Assembly: GCA_025362815.1 (NCBI GenBank)
Contig: JANYFG010000016.1
Span: 1-37,037 of the forward strand
Origin: Rhodospirillales bacterium
GTDB taxonomy: Bacteria > Pseudomonadota > Alphaproteobacteria > Acetobacterales > Acetobacteraceae
Direction: 5' to 3'
DNA: 37,037 nt
In this document: in pieces, positions 22,570-30,637 of the stretch
How positions within the stretch are numbered: the stretch's first letter is position 1
How the letters are laid out: each line of letters begins with the position of its first letter
Translations under genes and position numbers: made by a program
Notes under the pieces: model-generated
Database searches by the model: none
Seen by the model: the letters and a program-made list of their open reading frames with translations, nothing else
What the model was told of the DNA's origin: nothing

Positions 22570-23845
22570 GGGACGCCATCTCCTGGCCCAGGCGCACGCT
22601 TTCGGAAATGCCGCGATCCTCGGGATAGTAAAAACAGGTGTCGGCGATCTGCAGGCCGTCGATGGGGGTTTGAATGGGCGGGATTTTGGCCTGAAAGCCT
22701 GGGGGGCAGACGGGTTGGGCGTGTTTGAGGCGGCCCAGCGTGGCCTCGATCAGGTCGGACGGGGCGATGTCGGGATTGACCAGGCGGACGCTGGCCATGG
22801 CTTCGGCGATGAAGGTGTCGTCGGGGCGGCGCCACAGATCTAGCTCGGTGGGCATGTAGAACGGCACGTAGACGATGGTCTCGCCGGAGGGCACGGCGCG
22901 CAGGTTGGTGAATTCGATGATACCCGGGACGGTGGCGTGGGGGTTGACGATGTTCACCCAGAAATGGGGCGTGACGGAGCGTTTCAGCTTCAGCAGCACG
23001 CAGACGACGCCGATGTTCTCGATCGCGTCGTAGGCGGCGCGGGATGCGGGGGGCAGGTCGGGGATCAGGTGGCTGACGAGGGGCGTGGGGATGGTGGAGA
23101 TGACGTGGTCGGCGTTGATCACCCCATCGGCGGTGGCCACGCCGGTGACGCGGTTGTCGTGGGTCAGGACGCGTGTGGCGGGCGTGGCGAGCCGGATGTC
23201 GCCGCCTTTTTCGGTGATGGCGCGGATGAGGGCATCAACGAGCGTTTGGGTGCCGCCTTCGATGTAGCCGAGCTCTTCCTGCAGCAGGGATTTGCGGGAG
23301 CGGCCGATGCGGCGGATGCGGGTCCAGATCCAGGAGGCGGACACGTTGTCGGCGTGCTGGTAGAACTTCAGGTCGAACAGCGGCTTCCAGAGCGTCTCGT
23401 ACACGCGTTTGCCGCACCAGCCCTCGATCCAGTCCTTGGCGGATGTGTGTTCGAGGGCGGCCCAGGAATTCACCTTGGTTGAGGTGAACATCAGCGTGCC
23501 GTAGCGGATCTTTTCGACGAGGGTGAGCAGCGGGAATTTCAGCAGCGAGACGGGGTCGCCCCAGCGGTGGAGTTTGCCGCCGATGTGGTAGGCCATGGAG
23601 GTGGCACGCCAGCGCATGCGGTCGGCGAGGCCGAGCTCGGCCATCAGCGCGAAGGTCGGGGCGTCGCTCTTGCAGACGAAATGGTAGTAGCGCTCGATGG
23701 AGACGCCGCCGAAGTCGAAATGCGCGGCCATGCCGCCGGGCTCTGCGCCGGCTTCGAGGAGGGTGACGCGGTGGCCGAGGCAGAGCGCGCGGTAGGCGGC
23801 GGCCAGGCCCATGGCGCCGGCGCCGAGGACGACGATATGGGCCAT
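22559..23845 (-). CDS. FAD-dependent oxidoreductase (HemY/amine-oxidase-like)
   Basis: 428 residues from ATG 23845, in TGATG overlap with the epimerase stop. N-terminal dinucleotide fold HIVVLGAGAMGLAAAYRAL with LLEAGAEPGGMAAHF, then SIERYYHFVCKSD, DWIEGWCGKRVYETLWKPL, and a C-terminal FAD-closing segment TPIDGLQIADTCFYYPEDRG. This matches the protoporphyrinogen-oxidase/phytoene-desaturase-like family often found in glycan clusters with gtrA. The substrate is not known. Its placement between DprE-type genes and gtrA suggests a redox step on a lipid-linked sugar or the polyprenyl chain. Confidence 0.82.
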   Translation of the reverse strand: MAHIVVLGAGAMGLAAAYRALCLGHRVTLLEAGAEPGGMAAHFDFGGVSIERYYHFVCKSDAPTFALMAELGLADRMRWRATSMAYHIGGKLHRWGDPVSLLKFPLLTLVEKIRYGTLMFTSTKVNSWAALEHTSAKDWIEGWCGKRVYETLWKPLFDLKFYQHADNVSASWIWTRIRRIGRSRKSLLQEELGYIEGGTQTLVDALIRAITEKGGDIRLATPATRVLTHDNRVTGVATADGVINADHVISTIPTPLVSHLIPDLPPASRAAYDAIENIGVVCVLLKLKRSVTPHFWVNIVNPHATVPGIIEFTNLRAVPSGETIVYVPFYMPTELDLWRRPDDTFIAEAMASVRLVNPDIAPSDLIEATLGRLKHAQPVCPPGFQAKIPPIQTPIDGLQIADTCFYYPEDRGISESVRLGQEMASRVG

Positions 23846-24774
23846 CAGAACTCCAGGGTGACGGCCGCGTAGCGCGGGTCGCGGAAGGTTTCGTCCAGCG
23901 CCTGGCGAAGCGGGGTGGCGGGGACGCCGAAGATGCCGGGCCAGTCGATCACCTCGAACACGTCGGGCGTGACCAGGGCGCGAAGTTGCTTGGTGGTGAA
24001 GGGCGGGTTGCGGTCGACCAGCGCATAGGCGGAGAGCAGCAGCCAGAACAGGCCGTAGGGGATGCGGATGATGGGTGTTTTGGCGGATACCGCCGCGCGG
24101 ATCAGGCGGATGAGGTCGATATAGGCGATGTGCTCGCGGCCGCTGATGTTGTGGGCGGTGCCGCTGAGGCGCTGTTCGAGGCTTGCGATGATGATGCTGC
24201 AGAAATCGCCGGCGTAGAGGGGTTGGCGGACGAACTGGCCGTCTCCGGGAATGGGGAAGACCGGCATGCGCTGCATGAAGCGGGCGAGCCAGCCGAGGTG
24301 TTTGCGGTCGAACCAGCCGAACATCAGGGTGGGGCGCAGCGTGATGGTGGGGTGGCCGGCGGCGACGACGAGGTTTTCCTGCGCCTTCTTGGTCTCGGTG
24401 TACCAGTCGACGGCGGCGGAGTTGACCACGGACGAGCTGATATGGACGAGATGCACGTCCCGCCGATCGGCAAGCGCCTCCATCAGGCGCGCGGAGGCGG
24501 TGACGTTGTTGCGGATGAACTCCGCCTCCACGAGCCCGCCGATCTGGGCGTGGCCGACGACGACGGCGTCGACATCGGCGAAGGCGGATTGCCAGGGGCC
24601 GGGCTCGGCCATGTCGGCTTCGATCACCGTGATGTCGGGGTGCAGGTCGCGGAGGATTTGCGTGTTGGGGCCGTGCTTGTCGATGGCGACGATGCTGTGG
24701 CCGCCGCGGCGTTTCAGGCGGGCGATCAGGTTCTGGCCCATCAGCCCGGCGGCGCCGGTGATCGCGATCTTCAT
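23845..24774 (-). CDS. NAD-dependent epimerase/dehydratase (extended SDR)
   Basis: 309 residues from ATG 24774, 7 bases after the DprE2-like stop. Nucleotide-binding motif GAAGLMGQN near residues 7-15, then IEADMAEPG, catalytic Ser in VHISSSVV and YxxxK in WYTETKK, and LRPTLMFGWF. This fits sugar-nucleotide epimerases or dehydratases. It has no counterpart in the minimal mycobacterial DprE pathway, so it may make a different sugar or modify the pentose. Substrate unknown. Confidence 0.83.
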   Translation of the reverse strand: MKIAITGAAGLMGQNLIARLKRRGGHSIVAIDKHGPNTQILRDLHPDITVIEADMAEPGPWQSAFADVDAVVVGHAQIGGLVEAEFIRNNVTASARLMEALADRRDVHLVHISSSVVNSAAVDWYTETKKAQENLVVAAGHPTITLRPTLMFGWFDRKHLGWLARFMQRMPVFPIPGDGQFVRQPLYAGDFCSIIIASLEQRLSGTAHNISGREHIAYIDLIRLIRAAVSAKTPIIRIPYGLFWLLLSAYALVDRNPPFTTKQLRALVTPDVFEVIDWPGIFGVPATPLRQALDETFRDPRYAAVTLEF

Positions 24775-24781
24775 GGAGCGC

Positions 24782-25555
24782 TCAGAGTTTGGTGCGGTGG
24801 AAGACGAAGGACGGCACCGCGCGGATGATCAGCATCACGCCCCGCCAGAACCACGGCGTGTAGAGAACGCCCCCGCGCACGGCGATGGCGTTGGTGATGT
24901 CTTTCGCCACCTGGTCCGGCGTGGCCCAGAGCGGGCCGCCTTGCTTCACATGCGCTGTCATCTTGGTGGAGACGAAGCCGGGGCGGATGTCGATCACCGC
25001 GATTCCCGTGGCGTGAAGGCGGTGGCGCAGGCCCTGGAGGTAGCGTTGCAGGCCGCCTTTGGCCGCGCCGTAGATGTGGTTGCTCATGCGGCCGCGATCG
25101 CCGGCGACCGATGATATGGCGGCAAGGGTGCCGATGCGGCCCGCCGCCGCCTGGGACGTGAAGCGGCGGGCGAGTTCGCCCAGCAGCAGCACCGGGCTGG
25201 TGAAGTTTATGACAAGCGCCGCCTCGGCCAGGGCGGCATCCGCCTCGCAGGCGGCCTGGTCGGGCAGGGTGCCGTAGGCGAGGAAGGCGACATCGAGCCC
25301 GCCGAGCGCGTCGCACGCGGTGTCTGCCACCTGGCCGAGCGCGGGCAGGTTCACGAAATCGGCGGTTTGTACAACCACTTCGGGGGCGCCGCGCACCAGC
25401 AGGTCGGCCCGGGTTCCCGCCAGGGCGGCTTCGTTGCGGCCTATGAGCACGATCGACCATTTCGCCTCGGCATAGAGGCGGGCCACGGCCACGGCGATGT
25501 CGGACGTGGCGCCGAAGATCGCGATTGTCTTGCGGGCGGGGCTGGGTGCTTGCAT
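24782..25555 (-). CDS. dprE2: DprE2-like SDR: polyprenylphosphoryl-2-ketoribose reductase
   Basis: 257 residues from ATG 25555, 8 bases after the DprE1-like stop. It has the unusual nucleotide motif FGATSDIAVAVARLY in place of TGxxxGIG, as in mycobacterial DprE2 (GGTSEIG). Further matches are VAFLAYGTLPDQA, ISSVAGDRGR with the catalytic Ser, YGAAKGG with Tyr and Lys, IDIRPGFVSTKMTAHVK, and a hydrophobic C-terminal tail. With DprE1 it would epimerise polyprenyl-phosphoryl-ribose to arabinose: DprE1 oxidises C2 and DprE2 reduces the ketone with NADH. The comparison is from memory of the M. tuberculosis protein, not a computed alignment. Confidence 0.85.
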   Translation of the reverse strand: MQAPSPARKTIAIFGATSDIAVAVARLYAEAKWSIVLIGRNEAALAGTRADLLVRGAPEVVVQTADFVNLPALGQVADTACDALGGLDVAFLAYGTLPDQAACEADAALAEAALVINFTSPVLLLGELARRFTSQAAAGRIGTLAAISSVAGDRGRMSNHIYGAAKGGLQRYLQGLRHRLHATGIAVIDIRPGFVSTKMTAHVKQGGPLWATPDQVAKDITNAIAVRGGVLYTPWFWRGVMLIIRAVPSFVFHRTKL

Positions 25556-25563
25556 GAGCGAGC

Positions 25564-26925
25564 CTATATCCCGGATGCGGCGCGCAAGTCGACACGGCGG
25601 GCGAAGGACGAGGCGAAGCGGGGATCGATCGACCGGGCGAAGCGGTCGATTTCGGGGTAGCCCTGCCGGAACGTGGCGGCCGTCATCACGCCGTCCTTGG
25701 CGGGATAGAGGCGTCCGCCGGCGGCTACCGTGATGGCTTCGAGGCGGGACAGAAGACCCAGCGTGGGCTGTCCGCGATTGGGGAAATCCAGCGCCAGGGT
25801 GGCGCCCGGCATCGGGAAGGACATCAGGCCGGGTGAAAGCGGGTCTCCGAACATCTTCAGGACCGACAGCATGGAGCCCTGGCCGGATGCGGTGATGACC
25901 TGGAGCATCTCGCGCATCGCGGCTTCGGCGTGGGCCAGCGGCACCACGTTCTGGAACTGGTAGAACCCGGCGGGGCCGTAGGCGCGGTTCCAGTGGCCGA
26001 TGGCGTCCAGCGGGTAGAACACCTTTTCGTAGGGGCCGACGCTGCGTGTGTGCGTGGTGGCGATGCCGAGTTTTCGCCAGTAGAGCGCGTTGAAGGCGCG
26101 GACCGTGTGGGTGTTGGTGAGCGGCATCGGGGGCTTGATGGGAAAGCTGAGCCGGGGTGCGCGTGGCGGTGGCGCGGCTGCGATGCCGGGCGCGGGGCGG
26201 GCGCGGGAGAAGATGCCGCGACCGAGGCTTTTGCCGCCGGCGAGGCAATCGATCCAGGCGGCGGTGTATTCCCAGGTGGCATCTGATTCCCCGGCGAGGC
26301 GGAAGAAGTCGCCCAGCGTGTCGAACCGGATGTCCTCGGCCTCGACGGCGAGGCCCGGCACGCGGCGCAACTGGATCGTGGCGCGCAGGATGAGGCCGGT
26401 GAGGCCGAGGCCACCGATGGTGGCGTGGAACAGCTCGGCGTTTTCGGTGGGCGAGCAGACCAGGCGCGCGCCGTCGCTGCGCACGAGGTCGAATTCGCGC
26501 ACGTGGCGGCCGAAGGTGCCGTGCAGATGGTGGTTCTTGCCGTGCACGTCGTTGGCGATGGCGCCGGCGACGGTGACGAAGCGCGAGCCGGGGGTGACGG
26601 GCAGCATCCAGCCGCTGCCGTCCGGATCCGGCTTGCAGATGACCGCGAGGATATCGGCGAGCGTGACGCCCGCCTCGCAGGTGAGCACGCCGGTGGCGCG
26701 GTCGAAGGCGATGAAGCGGTCGAGCGATCGGCAGTCGATCAGGCGGCCGCCTGGGTTCAGCGCCACGTCGCCATACGAGCGGCCCAGGCCGTGGCCGAGC
26801 ATTGTGGCTTCAGTGGGTGCGGTGACGGACGATGCGGCTGTTTCGGTGGAGGCGGGGCGGCTTGCATGGTGGGGCGCGTGCAGGATCCGGCCCCACGAGG
26901 TGTAGTTGGAATGTCGGGTGGTCAT
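25564..26925 (-). CDS. dprE1: DprE1-like FAD-dependent polyprenylphosphoryl-ribose 2-oxidase
   Basis: 453 residues from ATG 26925, which overlaps the UbiA-fusion stop (ATGA). FAD-binding (VAO/PCMH-type) domain with HGLGRSYGDVALNPGG (44-60) and VAGAIANDVHGKNHH (119-133), then GGLGLTGLILRATI; the C-terminal part has YPLDAIGHWNRAYGPAGFYQ, SFPMPG, DFPNRG and LYPAKDG with the expected catalytic Lys410. These match mycobacterial DprE1 (461 residues) throughout. The residue aligned with DprE1 Cys387, the benzothiazinone target, is Ala378. Predicted role: first half of the ribose-to-arabinose epimerisation on a polyprenyl-phosphate carrier. Confidence 0.9.
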   Translation of the reverse strand: MTTRHSNYTSWGRILHAPHHASRPASTETAASSVTAPTEATMLGHGLGRSYGDVALNPGGRLIDCRSLDRFIAFDRATGVLTCEAGVTLADILAVICKPDPDGSGWMLPVTPGSRFVTVAGAIANDVHGKNHHLHGTFGRHVREFDLVRSDGARLVCSPTENAELFHATIGGLGLTGLILRATIQLRRVPGLAVEAEDIRFDTLGDFFRLAGESDATWEYTAAWIDCLAGGKSLGRGIFSRARPAPGIAAAPPPRAPRLSFPIKPPMPLTNTHTVRAFNALYWRKLGIATTHTRSVGPYEKVFYPLDAIGHWNRAYGPAGFYQFQNVVPLAHAEAAMREMLQVITASGQGSMLSVLKMFGDPLSPGLMSFPMPGATLALDFPNRGQPTLGLLSRLEAITVAAGGRLYPAKDGVMTAATFRQGYPEIDRFARSIDPRFASSFARRVDLRAASGI

Positions 26926-28343
26926 AGCCGTGCCGCGAACAGGATGATGACCACCGCGGCGCCCAGCGCGAGGGAAATGCGGTCTTTCAGCGCGAACACC
27001 ACGGGGTCTTCGCTCATGCGGCCGTGCACGGCGAGGTGCCACAGACGCAGCGTCCAGATCAGCAGGACGGGCATGATGGCCCACAGCGCGCCGGGATGGG
27101 CGTAGATGGTGCGGGGATACTGGTCGTTGATGAGATAGACCATGAAGATGACGATGGCGGAAAAGCCGGACGCCAGGCCGCTGGTGAGCAGGATGGGCAG
27201 GTCCTGCTCGGTGTAGCCGCGCGCCTGCACGCCGCCCTGGCTGGCGCGATTGAGACGGTTGAGCTCGGCGTAGCGCTTGATGATGGCGAGACCGAAGAAG
27301 AACAGCATGGAGAAGGTGAGCAGCCAGGGCGAGATGGGGGTTGGCAACAGCACCGCGCCGGCAAGCACGCGCAGGGTGAACAGGCCGGCGAGCACCGTGA
27401 CATCCACCATCGGCATCTGCTTGAAAAGGAAGCTGTAGGCGAGCGTGATGACCAGATAGGCCAGCAGGGCGGCGGTGCCGAACCAGGGCAGAACGAGGCT
27501 TGCGAGCAGCGCGCCGGCGATCATCGCCGTGGCGACGACGATGCCGTGGCGCACCGAGATGGCGCCGGAGGCCAGGGGGCGGTGGCGTTTGCGCGGGTGT
27601 TTGCGGTCTGCCGCGAGGTCGAACAGGTCGTTGATGAGATAGGTGGCCGAGGCCAGCACGCCCATCAGCACCCAGAGGAGCACGAGCTGGGCGATGACGG
27701 CGGGATGCGGCGGCGACAGCAGGGCCGCGAGGAAGACCAGGGTGTTCTTGGCCCAGTGTTGCAGGCGCAGCGCGCGGGCCCACAGGCGCAGGCTGGGTTC
27801 GGCCGCTGGGAACGTGGCTTCGACCAGCACATGCGGGGGCAGGCCGTCGCGCAGACGGTCCACCGGGCCCACCAGCACCACGCTTCTGGCGCGGGCGAAG
27901 ATGGGCTGGTCGACGTCGCCGTCCCCGGCATAGGCGAAATCCGCGCCCAGGCGGGCCTCGATACAGGCGGCCTTGGCGGCGCCGCTGAGATTGGTGACGC
28001 CGTCTGACCCGCAGGCCATGTCGAACAGGCCGACATGGGCCGCCACGTCGTCGGCGATGGCCTGGTCGGCGGCGGTGAACAGACCGATGGTGCGGCCGGT
28101 TTGCCGCTGGGCGGTGAGATAGGCGAGGAGATCGGCGTTGTAGGGGAACGATGCGGCGGTGGGATGGGCGTGGCGCACGACCTCGCGCTTGAAGGCGGCC
28201 TTGCCGGATTTCAACGATCGCGCGACCGCCAGCATATGGCGCGGGCGCAGCTTGACGACGTTGATGAGGCCTTCGTGCAGGCTGTCCGACCGGATGAGCG
28301 TGCCGTCCAGATCGACCGCGAGGGGTGGTAAGGGTGCCGTCAT
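26922..28343 (-). CDS. HAD phosphatase - UbiA prenyltransferase fusion (polyprenyl-phosphate phosphoribosyltransferase-like)
   Basis: 473 residues from ATG 28343; first gene of the operon. Residues about 5-180 are a HAD hydrolase: DLDGT (11-15) with both Asp, LFTAAD with Thr90, Lys124 and YAGDGDVDQPI (138-148). Residues about 185-473 are a UbiA-type membrane prenyltransferase with some eight or nine membrane segments and the motif NDLFDLAADRKHPRKRHRP (238-256), the form seen in DPPR synthase (Rv3806c) rather than in quinone enzymes. It should attach 5-phosphoribose from PRPP to polyprenyl phosphate; the fused HAD domain would plausibly remove the 5-phosphate, done by a separate phosphatase in mycobacteria. 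The fusion role is inference. Confidence 0.88.
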   Translation of the reverse strand: MTAPLPPLAVDLDGTLIRSDSLHEGLINVVKLRPRHMLAVARSLKSGKAAFKREVVRHAHPTAASFPYNADLLAYLTAQRQTGRTIGLFTAADQAIADDVAAHVGLFDMACGSDGVTNLSGAAKAACIEARLGADFAYAGDGDVDQPIFARARSVVLVGPVDRLRDGLPPHVLVEATFPAAEPSLRLWARALRLQHWAKNTLVFLAALLSPPHPAVIAQLVLLWVLMGVLASATYLINDLFDLAADRKHPRKRHRPLASGAISVRHGIVVATAMIAGALLASLVLPWFGTAALLAYLVITLAYSFLFKQMPMVDVTVLAGLFTLRVLAGAVLLPTPISPWLLTFSMLFFFGLAIIKRYAELNRLNRASQGGVQARGYTEQDLPILLTSGLASGFSAIVIFMVYLINDQYPRTIYAHPGALWAIMPVLLIWTLRLWHLAVHGRMSEDPVVFALKDRISLALGAAVVIILFAARL

Positions 28344-28555
28344 TCAGGGACCGCCGGGCTTCTTGATTTGTCGCGACAGGAAGGTGTGCGCGGAGGCATA
28401 GCCGGATCGATCGCCGGAGGGAATGGCGCGGCGGTGGGGGCTTGGGGTATCGTTGAGTGGCGCGGGCGATTTGAAGGGTGGGATGGTGCTGTGACGGATG
28501 TCTGGACCAGCGGTTTGATCCGCGATTTGGCCGGCCGGCCGGCGGGTGGCGGGGC

Positions 28556-29413
28556 ATGATGCGCGGGCTTTTGGATCGGCTGCCGTGGCGGGGCCAGGTG
28601 GCGCCGGATTTGGGCGCGGTGGGGGCACAGCCGGTGGCGCCGTCTTTGCTGGTGCTGGGGCACAGCCATATGATCGCCCTGCAAGGCGCGCGCGACCTGA
28701 TGCGCGATGCGGGCGGGGTGGCGATGCCGCCGATGTCTTTCGTGCAGCTGTTGGATGCCGATATCAGCCCCAACGTGCATTTCGACGGCACCGCGATGGT
28801 GCTGGTGCCGGCGTTGCAGGCGCGGTTGGAGCAGGAGATCGCGACCCATCGGGCGACCTGCGTGTTCGACTGCATCAGTGGCAACGAATATCACTTCCTC
28901 GGCCTGGTGAACCATCCGCGCCGGTTCGATTTCGTGCTGCCTTCGGCCCCCGCGCTGCCGTTGGCCGAGGGGGCGGAGATCGTGCCGTATGCGCTGGTGC
29001 GCGCCAGCCTCAAGGCTTCGATGGAATACGCGCTGACCGTTCTGGCCTGTCTGCGACAGGCGACGACGCTGCCGGTGTGGCACATCCAGTCGCCGCCGCC
29101 GGTTTCCAGCAACGACGAGATCGCGGCGCATCCAACCCAGTTCGGTGATGCCATTGCCGCCCACGGCGTGGCGCCGCCGGCGTTTCGGCTGAAATTGTGG
29201 CGGCTGCAGTCCGAGATCGTGCGCGAGGCCTGTGCGGCGGCTGGCATCCATTTTCTGGAGGTGCCGGCGGCGGCGATGGACCCGCTGGGGTTCGTGCATC
29301 CGGATGCCTGGCACCGTGATCCCACGCACGCCAATTACTGGTATGGCCGGCTGGTGCTGGAGCAGATGTTCGCGTTGGCCCGGGATGGGGACGTCAAGGT
29401 GGAGGCTTCATGA
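28556..29413 (+). CDS. SGNH/GDSL-like hydrolase domain protein
   Basis: 285 residues from ATG 28556. Near the start LLVLGHSHMIALQGA places a Ser (37) in a GHSH motif like the GDS nucleophile block, FDCISGNEYHF resembles the GxN block, and DPTHANYWYG (255-264) supplies the Asp255-x-x-His258 of block V. Such proteins often add or remove acyl groups on glycans. No signal peptide or membrane segment is evident, so a cytoplasmic site is suggested. It overlaps the GSCFA gene (ATGA) and is divergent from the DprE operon, with a 212-base gap in which I see no clear promoter. Confidence 0.65.
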   Translation: MMRGLLDRLPWRGQVAPDLGAVGAQPVAPSLLVLGHSHMIALQGARDLMRDAGGVAMPPMSFVQLLDADISPNVHFDGTAMVLVPALQARLEQEIATHRATCVFDCISGNEYHFLGLVNHPRRFDFVLPSAPALPLAEGAEIVPYALVRASLKASMEYALTVLACLRQATTLPVWHIQSPPPVSSNDEIAAHPTQFGDAIAAHGVAPPAFRLKLWRLQSEIVREACAAAGIHFLEVPAAAMDPLGFVHPDAWHRDPTHANYWYGRLVLEQMFALARDGDVKVEAS

Positions 29414-30483
29414 GCGCGCATCCGTATCGTGGCCTGCCCGATCAGGCGTTCTGGCGCCGGTCCGTGGCGGAGCCTTCGCGCGGCGAGGTGGACCCTGTGG
29501 TATCCGCGCCGTTCGTGCTGACGCCGGACATGCGGATTGCCACCGCGGGAAGCTGTTTCGCGCAGCATATCGCGCGGCATCTTCGGGCCTCGGGGTTCAA
29601 CTTCCTGGTGACCGAGACGGCGCATCCGATTGCCGGCGCGGAGCTTGCGGAGGCGTATGGCTACGGGCTTTACACCGCGCGTTACGGCAATCTCTATACA
29701 TCGCGTCAACTGGTGCAGTTGTTCGACCGCGCGTATGGGCATTTCGTTCCTGAGACCGAATACTGGCATGACAAGGACGGGCAGGTCATCGACCCGTTTC
29801 GGCCGCAGATCCAGCCAGGCGGGTTTCAGACGATCGAGGAGCTGCGGGCGGACCGGCGGCATCATTTCGCCTGTGTGCGGGAGGCGTTCGAGACGCTAGA
29901 CGTGTTCGTGTTCACGCTGGGGCTGACAGAATGCTGGACCGCGCGCGGCGACGGTGCCGCGTATCCGCTGTGCCCGGGCGTGGCGGGGGGCACGTTCGAT
30001 CCGGCGCAGCACGTGTTCGTCAATCTGCGGGCGGGCGACGTGGCGGCTGATCTGGAGGCGTTCGCGCAACGGCTGCGCGGGGTGAATCCCAAGGCGCGGA
30101 TTTTGGTGACGGTCTCGCCGGTGCCGTTGATTGCGACGGTGACGGGGCAGCACGTGCTGGTGGCCACGACGTATTCGAAATCGGTATTGCGGGTAGCCGC
30201 CGCCGAGGCCGAGGCGGCGGTGCCGGAGATCACGTATTTTCCATCTTACGAGATCATCACGGGCAACTTCAATCGCGGCGCGTATTTTGCCGAGGATTGC
30301 CGGTCTGTGACGGAGGAAGGCGTTTCGCATGTGATGCGCGTGTTCATGCGGCATTTCACGACGGGTGGGGCCGGCGACGTGGCGCCGCCGCGGGCGGAAC
30401 CGGTGGTGGACGCGCACACGGCCTCGATCAAGAAGATCGTGGCGGTGGTGTGCGATGAAGAGGCACTGGACCGGGGCGCCTGA
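29410..30483 (+). CDS. GSCFA-domain protein
   Basis: 357 residues from ATG 29410, overlapping the previous stop. The name-giving GSCFA motif is at 47-51 in IATAGSCFAQHIARHL; further conserved parts are YGYGLYTARYGNLYTSRQL, FVFTLGLTECW and TVSPVPLIATV. GSCFA proteins belong to the SGNH-like hydrolases and usually occur in surface-polysaccharide clusters, but their reaction is poorly known. Tandem overlap with another SGNH-like protein suggests a paired function in glycan acylation or deacylation. A composite repeat copy follows directly. Confidence 0.85.
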   Translation: MSAHPYRGLPDQAFWRRSVAEPSRGEVDPVVSAPFVLTPDMRIATAGSCFAQHIARHLRASGFNFLVTETAHPIAGAELAEAYGYGLYTARYGNLYTSRQLVQLFDRAYGHFVPETEYWHDKDGQVIDPFRPQIQPGGFQTIEELRADRRHHFACVREAFETLDVFVFTLGLTECWTARGDGAAYPLCPGVAGGTFDPAQHVFVNLRAGDVAADLEAFAQRLRGVNPKARILVTVSPVPLIATVTGQHVLVATTYSKSVLRVAAAEAEAAVPEITYFPSYEIITGNFNRGAYFAEDCRSVTEEGVSHVMRVFMRHFTTGGAGDVAPPRAEPVVDAHTASIKKIVAVVCDEEALDRGA

Positions 30484-30507
30484 TTTTATGAAAGATCAGG
30501 CAACATT

Positions 30508-30629
30508 CTTCTTTTTCTGAAGAAAAAGAAGCAAAAAGACTTTCATTTGATTGGTTGCGTGTTGCTGATGATTCCGCAACACGCAACCTCATGAATAAAG
30601 TTTTTTGGTTCTTTTGTTCACAAAAGAAC
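30508..30629. repeat. Composite palindromic repeat, copy 2 (122 bp, inverted relative to copy 1)
   Basis: Arm 30508-30544 holds the perfect 11-bp stem CTTCTTTTTCT (30508-30518) with 30521-30531 and is the exact reverse complement of 9536-9572. Arm 30593-30629 holds the perfect 9-bp stem GTTCTTTTG (30608-30616) with 30621-30629 and matches 9452-9488 at 36 of 37 bases. The core has a different, perfect 12-bp hairpin (30553-30564 with 30577-30588). It fills the gap between the convergent GSCFA and GT-C genes. Confidence 0.8.
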
Positions 30630-30637
30630 TTCTTTAC

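Noticed and set aside
28344..28555. Small gene or clear promoter in the 212-base divergent gap
   Set aside because: The gap is GC-rich with short palindromic runs such as GGCCGGCCGGCC, but no convincing -35/-10 pair, ribosome site with a plausible frame, or repeat was found.
25564..28884. Reading the DprE1-like gene as an 1106-residue protein
   Set aside because: The extra N-terminal part is an out-of-frame shadow of the UbiA fusion; the family start fits ATG 26925, which overlaps the UbiA stop.
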